Part shown: positions 59,601 through 64,000 of the stretch, piece after piece
How positions within the stretch are numbered: the stretch's first letter is position 1
Layout of the letters: each line of letters begins with the position of its first letter
Assembly: GCA_016169945.1 (NCBI GenBank)
Contig: JADLSH010000215.1
Span: 682,001 to 746,000, forward strand
DNA length: 64,000 nucleotides
Source: Trachythela sp. YZ-2020
Lineage: Eukaryota > Cnidaria > Anthozoa > Malacalcyonacea > Clavulariidae
Direction: 5' to 3'
Made by a program: the position numbers and the translations under genes
Notes under the pieces: generated by a model
Databases searched by the model: none
Seen by the model: the letters and a program-made list of their open reading frames with translations, nothing else
What the model was told of the DNA's origin: nothing

Positions 59601-62600
59601 ATGCCTTTTACCTCGCAAGAGTAAATTGAGTACTCAATGAACCTTTCGTCTTTGTGTGCAAAATCCAACGTGATATCTATGGTATAAGTAGCTTTAGCAT
59701 TTTAGATTATACAATTACTTTATGGTTTCCGTGTTTGGATGGCCTGATCCAAACACGCGGGAATGTTGCGAGAGTTAAGAGTTACAGCAATTTGTTATTC
59801 AACACCATAGCAACGTCACTCGTTCCACGCGATAAGTGAGCATATGAGGAATACTGCATTTACCGTTACGTATTCATGTCGGCCATGTTGGATTTCGTTC
59901 TAAATGAGTGTGGGCTTGCCCAGTGTGATTTGCCACCAAAATTAGCGTAAGCCAAAAAATTACAAGTTGTGACGCCAATGTACAAGCATATTGTGATTAC
60001 GGAAAAAAAATGACTGAGTTATTTCGGTGCCTTCGACAATCATTAACATTATCGTAGAGATTGAATCTGAAAAACTTTCACAAAACTGGCTTCCAAGGGT
60101 AAATAGTTAGGCTTGACAATGACTTTGAAATAGAGTCGAAAAATCACCTTGAATTTTGCGTCTTGTTTTCAATAACTCACATATTGATTTTACAACGTGC
60201 AGTATAAAGGTGCGTTCACACACAGCGATTTGTCGGACCGATTTTAGGTTTTGCTGAATGTTAATGACGAATATTTTCAGTTGGTGATGTTGTCAGATGA
60301 CGTTTGCCACGTATTTTTCAAATATCATTAACGTGCACCTGAAATCGGCCCGACAAATCGCTGTGTGTGAACGTACCTTAACGAAGTATCTTTTCTCATA
60401 TATTTAACCGAACAGAACAGCTGCAGAGCCACTTTCAAAATTTTAAAACCATTTATCATTTCATTAATCTAAATGCCCGTTCACACGATCCGATTTTTTG
60501 GATCTGATTCTCCTCCTGGCGTATGCGATTTCACACAATACAGCAACAACTACACTTTGCGCCAGGTATGAGCCAATAGCGTTACTCTTGTCAGCAAATC
60601 CAGTCAATCACATACGTCAAGAGGAGAATCAGATGCGACAAATCGGATGATGTGAACAGACTTACATGTAGGCCCCGTTTACACTATACCGGATCCGCAT
60701 CGTCACGACATCAATTTAAGCCGTTTTACGGCATCCCTGACCCTAGGCTTTTGCCAGTTAGCTGATTTTGTTGAATCGATCATACTATTATAATTTTGGG
60801 GGCTAAACTCGCTTCGATATGGCTCAATTGTCGTGATGTCGTGACCATGCGTATCCGGTATAGTGTAAACGGGGCCTAAAAGGCTGTGATTCTATTCGCG
60901 ATGTAAACAATATGAAAGTTGATATTTTTCTTCATGTTGAGAGGATCACGGAAGGACCAAAGGTTAAAAGTTAAAAACTGGTGAAATTAATCTAAATTGA
61001 AGATTTGGTATGAATTAGGCCATTTAATCATTCGCCATTCCTTCTGCACAATTGCGACAAACTTCAACAGTTCGTGAACTTTTTCCAGTTTGAGCAGGTG
61101 ACACTGTGCCTTTAAGCACATGATTTAAACTTTCCCTTTACAAACAATCTTACAGAAACCTTCTCTTCTAGAGGATACCGTATTCATTTAATGACAAGGA
61201 ACAAAAGCGAGCGTTAATGGATCTTGACGTCTCGATGAGAGTCAGCGAATGTCCATTTACTGTTCACTTTTACGGTGCTTTATTCAGAGAGGTATGTGTA
61301 TACTAAAAAGTAACTATTTTGAAGGTAGGGGTGAAGGCACAGTATAGAGACGACCAGTAGGGCCACTCATTTGAAATTTTGTGTGGCCGCTCATTACGCA
61401 TTGGCAGCCAGTCAATTGCTTTTTCTGGCCAATAAGCAAGCTGGACTAACTTTCCTGGCCAGTAAACTGCATATTTTTGCATAAAAAGCCAGTTACATGT
61501 TGCATCGCCGAGTGGCCCTACTGGTCGTCTCTATACTGTGGTGAAGGGTAGTGCATGGTTGGATGCGTGGTAGCGCTTCGGATATTTTGATTAGAGTTGG
61601 GGTCAGGATCCATTATGGTTCAACAATGGTATCCTTTAGTTCAGTTTAGTTTAGGTTAGTTTAGTTTAGTTTAGTTTAGTTTAGTTTAGTTTAGTTTAAT
61701 GTGTTCACCACTCTGAGGTGGACGGAAAGCCTTAACAGGTTTTTGCAACCCAATAAACACTTCCCGAATTCGCTGGCTGGCAATGAAAACTGCTTAGTTA
61801 ACAATGGATTACATTGTCCGCCTCGATTTCAAGCTATCGTTTCGTGTGCACTCGAGCAAATTCGGGAAGTGTTTATTGACAAAGGTCTCCGAGTGTTAGT
61901 TAAGGTTAGTGCCTAAGTGTTAGTTTTTAGCGAGGGAGGAGAACCAGAGTACCCGGAGAAAACCTTCGAAGAACAGGAGAGAACCAACCAATCTTAACTT
62001 ACATGAGTTTATCAAGCACAGGGACGTTACCCAACCTAAGTAAATCCCTGCCCTCGACCTGCTGTATAGCCGGCTTAACTCAGAGGTAAGGGGCAGCGCG
62101 CTAACCGCATCTGCCACCCGTGCTTCCCGTTACCTATTTCTGTGCGATTTCTGGTCGTGGCAATGAAGTGAACGGAAACGAGCACACAGAGGGGTGGAGC
62201 TATTGCTAAGTAGCTAACGTTTGCTTCACTTTCAGCGCCAGATATACCTCTATCTATAGATATAGTTTCATATTGTACATGAATGAAATGTTTGTGAATT
62301 TTAGGGTGATGTATGGATATGTATGGAACTAATGAGGACATCGTTGGATAAGCTATACAAATGTGTATACAGTGTTCCAGATAGAAGGATACCAGAGAAT
62401 GTATTGGGAAAGCTAACGAGAGCTGTAAGTTGAGAATAATGATTTTGAGTACAATTTCCGAATTGTGTTGTTATTTGTTGTTACAACAAATTTAGAATAC
62501 CTACATTGTTAAACTTTCTATAAGCTTTCTTTGCATGGATGTGTTATTTGTAGATGTAAATATATTTTCTACAAAAACATCTCATTTTATCGATGTCTAA

Positions 62601-63827
62601 GCCAAACAAAGCCGGATGAAGCACATATTTCAGACATTTAAACAAGTCACAAAATACACAACACAATAAAGTAACATAGCAAAACGAAGTCTATAATCAA
62701 GGATTGAGAATGTCCGCCAGCACGGCATGCAGCATGCTGCCAGGAAATCGTTTTGACCTCACAGGAAATTTTTGAGGAAAAGCAAGAAATCAAGTTCTAA
62801 CGTATATTAGCATTCAACCATGTAGCGTAGTGCTAAAGTGATATACAAGAGGCGTGTTCAAATAGTAAAATACAATAAGAAATAAGAAAGAACGCTGCGT
62901 AATAGACAATTTGCATTATAGACTAATTTTTGATCTAGGCAAAAAAAAGTATATTGCCGGAAAGAACATACTAAAATGAGTAAAATTGCAAAGTTTGGTT
63001 GCGAAATATTGTAAAATGCGGAAAATATAGCCTTGCAAATTTTGTATACTTTTGTATTATTACGTTCGGCCCAAATGTGGTAGGAATTTCCGCACGTAAT
63101 ACAAAATTATACAAAATTTGCAAACTTTATACAAGGCTATATCCGCATTTTACAACATTTCGCAACCAAACCTTGCAATTTTACTAATCTTATTATGTTC
63201 TTTGTAGCTGTTGTGATTGATTCCCTTCTCCTTGCTTAGAAGATTTCATGTGTTTTTGAATGTTTTTGTGCCGCAAGCATAGCCTGGCTGCCTGATATTT
63301 TCTGTGGTTGGGTGACTTGGGTCACGACCATGCATATTTGCATTGGTTTTGCTGAAAGCACACATTAGAGTGCTTGGTACGCGTGGTAATATCCAGTCAA
63401 CTCTCACGCAACTTCTGTTCTCGTTTGACCGGGGCATGAGAGTTGATGAAACTCGTGCAAACACTCGCTTGCTAACTCTCATCAACTCTCACCCTCGTGT
63501 GACCAACTCTCATCAACTCCTAGTAATATTTTGTTTTCTTAAATTTAGGTCGTTGAAGCATTGGATCACTTGCATACGTTGGATATTATTCATCGAGGTA
63601 AGAGAATAATAAGCTGTGTTGATTTTCAGTGAAAATTCTAAACCACAATGAGAATTTATCAGAAATATTAAATGTAGTTCTTTTCTGTGTGTACGGCAGA
63701 TGTAAAACCCTCAAACATACTCATCAATGACGCGGGAGAATTTAAATTGTGCGACTTCGGTATTAGTGGTCAATTAGTGAACTCATTAGCGAAGACGATG
63801 GACGCGGGGTGTAAACCATATATGGCT
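53664..63827 (+). CDS. MAP2K6: MAP kinase kinase 3/6 (p38 activator), 5' part
   Basis: Exons are 53664-53697, 55050-55122, 56583-56631, 58387-58500, 61172-61291, 62305-62424, 63549-63597 and 63700-63827, giving 229 codons with consistent phases; the gene runs off the right edge. The basic N-terminus ([11 protein letters not shown], residues 12-22) is a MAPK docking (D) site. The kinase domain has the Gly loop GHGAYGVV (68-75), ATP Lys90 in LMAVK, HRDVKPSN (185-192), DFG at 205-207, and the activation-loop S-x-A-K-T with Ser215 and Thr219, followed by [43 protein letters not shown] and [10 protein letters not shown] separate MKK3/6 from MKK1/2, MKK4 and MKK7. It should be phosphorylated by MAP3Ks on S215/T219 and activate p38. 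The remaining C-lobe is outside the window. Confidence 0.95.
55943..56473. mobile_element. hAT-like non-autonomous element
   Basis: It starts CAGTGACGGACAC and ends GTGTCTGCCACTG. The flanks are CTAGAGCC (55935-55942) and CTAGAGAC (56474-56481), 7 of 8 identical. It lies in MKK intron 2. A truncated relative is at 19858-19915. Confidence 0.85.
57266..58367. mobile_element. TIR element with another MITE nested inside
   Basis: The ends are TAAGCCAGTTCGAAGTTTCG and, inverted, TAAGCCATTTCGGAGTTTCC. The arms share TCATAACATGTAGCTAAGAC, TGGAAGAATTA and TATGCATATCAAAGTA. The right end is 19 bp before MKK exon 4. A diverged copy is at about 8410-8700. The element at 57451-58115 sits between the arms. 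Confidence 0.75.
57451..58115. mobile_element. Foldback MITE, arms of about 300 bp
   Basis: It begins TAAGGTGGCTCTCTACAAT and ends ATTGTAGGGAGCCACCTTA. Inner blocks ATGACGTCATTACCGTTGCT, AACAATGACGTTTCAATATG and AACGCCTGGTTACCCC return inverted. TAAGGTGGCT also marks 29032 and 29320. Confidence 0.85.
58598..59083. mobile_element. TA-flanked MITE (CAGGGTGT termini)
   Basis: The left end is CAGGGTGTCTCAAAAAAACC and the right end GTTTTTTTTGAGACACCCTG. TA is present on both sides (58596-58597 and 59084-59085). It fits the Tc1/mariner target rule. It sits in a flanking palindrome (GCGTGCTCAA / TTGAGCACGC) and itself contains the element at 58700-58945. Confidence 0.82.
58700..58945. mobile_element. 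Second TA-flanked MITE nested in the first
   Basis: The termini are CAGGGTGTATAAAAAAAACG and its inverse GTTTTTTTTGCTACACCCTG, and TA occurs at 58698-58699 and 58946-58947. The arms extend over about 90 bp (GGAATTTCCCAAGAAATCC, TTTAGGACCCTGGGGAATTT). Confidence 0.8.
59145..59345. mobile_element. MITE copy, left end degraded
   Basis: It is nearly identical to 61338-61540 from TAGGGCCACTCATTTGAAAT to GGTCGTCTCTATACTGTGG, with the left terminus lost. It lies in MKK intron 4. Confidence 0.75.
60204..60380. mobile_element. Foldback MITE (GTTCACACACAGCGATTTGT type)
   Basis: The left arm TAAAGGTGCGTTCACACACA + GCGATTTGTCGG returns as CCGACAAATCGCTGTGTGTG + AACGTACCTTA. First of three adjacent MITEs in MKK intron 4. 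Confidence 0.82.
60475..60662. mobile_element. Foldback MITE (CGTTCACACGATCCGATTT type)
   Basis: The left arm CCGTTCACACGATCCGATTT and GGATCTGATTCTCCTC is answered by GAGGAGAATCAGATGCG and AAATCGGATGATGTGAACAG. Confidence 0.75.
60669..60878. mobile_element. Foldback MITE (GGCCCCGTTTACACTATACC type)
   Basis: TAGGCCCCGTTTACACTATA then CCGGATCCGCAT at the left, ATGCGTATCCGGTATAGTG then TAAACGGGGCCTA at the right; CGTCACGACATCAATT / AATTGTCGTGATGTCGTGA continue the arms. Confidence 0.82.
61338..61540. mobile_element. 203-bp MITE with direct-repeat flanks
   Basis: The TIRs CACAGTATAGAGACGACCAG and CTGGTCGTCTCTATACTGTG are perfect. GTGAAGG occurs on both sides (61331-61337 and 61541-61547), a 7-bp direct repeat (possibly 8 with one mismatch). 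Related pieces are at 59145 and 2640. Confidence 0.82.
61637..61698. repeat. (AGTTT)n microsatellite
   Basis: About eleven copies of the 5-bp unit, one with a G change. Confidence 0.9.
61700..62130 (-). mobile_element. SINE-like unit
   Basis: It shares GAGGTGGACGGAAAGCCTTA with the inverse at 41905-41932, and GAGTACCCGGAGAAAACC with the SINE bodies at 5995-6030 and 41618-41640. A tRNA-like head (inverse of TAACTCAGAGGTAAGG...GCGCTAACC) ends near 62115. It lies in MKK intron 5. Confidence 0.55.
62975..63185. repeat. Foldback palindrome in MKK intron 6
   Basis: GTAAAATTGCAAAGTTTGGT then TGCGAAAT, AAAATGCGGA and GCAAATTTTGTATACTTTTG return inverted with few mismatches (TTTGCAAACTTTATACAAGG, ATTTCGCAACCAAACCTTGC). 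Confidence 0.75.
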
Positions 63828-63874
63828 GTAAGTATTGGTTTATTTTTCACGTAGTTTGATTCTGCAATCGCTCA

Positions 63875-63946
63875 GGGGCCGGTTGTTCAAAAGCCGGTTA
63901 ACTTAACCCTGGGTTAGCATTAACCGGCTTTTGAACAACCGGCCCC
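63875..63946. repeat. Perfect 26-bp inverted repeat hairpin
   Basis: GGGGCCGGTTGTTCAAAAGC then CGGTTA is exactly mirrored after a 20-bp spacer. It lies in the intron after MKK exon 8. Probably a small MITE. Confidence 0.85.
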
Positions 63947-64000
63947 AGGTGAAAACATTGAACTATATAATAGACTGGAACGCTAACGCAGGGGGGGGAT

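Overview
The window is AT-rich animal nuclear DNA. It holds six intron-rich protein genes of metazoan type, each rebuilt here exon by exon from reading-frame phase and GT-AG sites. They are a TRAF adaptor, an alpha-tubulin, a HAP40/F8A homologue, a SAMD3-like SAM-domain gene, a profilin and a p38-type MAP kinase kinase (MKK3/6). High intron density, many foldback/MITE elements, tRNA-derived SINE-like units and an interstitial CCCTAA-like tract fit an early-branching marine invertebrate. A cnidarian is my best guess from protein style, but the sequence alone does not prove it.

Layout. 1-3634: repeat-bearing upstream DNA. 3635-8354 (+): TRAF (RING, TRAF zinc fingers, coiled coil, MATH; 6 exons, 526 aa). 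8355-13920: intergenic repeats, including a hAT-like element with a perfect 8-bp target duplication. 13921-15668 (-): alpha-tubulin (3 exons, 451 aa). It is head-to-head with HAP40 across a 412-bp putative shared promoter. 16081-44250 (+): HAP40/F8A (15 small exons, 314 aa), whose introns are packed with mobile elements. Intron 11 is 14.4 kb and holds an old non-LTR retrotransposon reverse-transcriptase fragment. That fragment is split exactly in frame, with a TA duplication, by a 12.5-kb insertion (27015-39545) bounded by 30-bp perfect terminal inverted repeats. The insertion contains the complete SAMD3-like gene (32034-38460, +, 8 exons), which has one in-frame TAA in exon 6. 45109-48992 (-): profilin, with one first exon and two intact tandemly duplicated last exons. 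48993-53663: intergenic. 53664-63827 (+, runs off the right edge): MKK3/6 kinase. Its introns carry nested TA-flanked elements and three successive foldback MITEs.

Functionally, TRAF adaptors act upstream of stress MAPK cascades and MKK3/6 activates p38. Tubulin, profilin and HAP40 (a huntingtin partner) are cytoskeletal or trafficking proteins. Nothing in the sequence suggests the genes are co-regulated, except the tubulin/HAP40 head-to-head pair. The most unusual structure is the TIR-bounded, gene-carrying 12.5-kb insertion inside the HAP40 intron.
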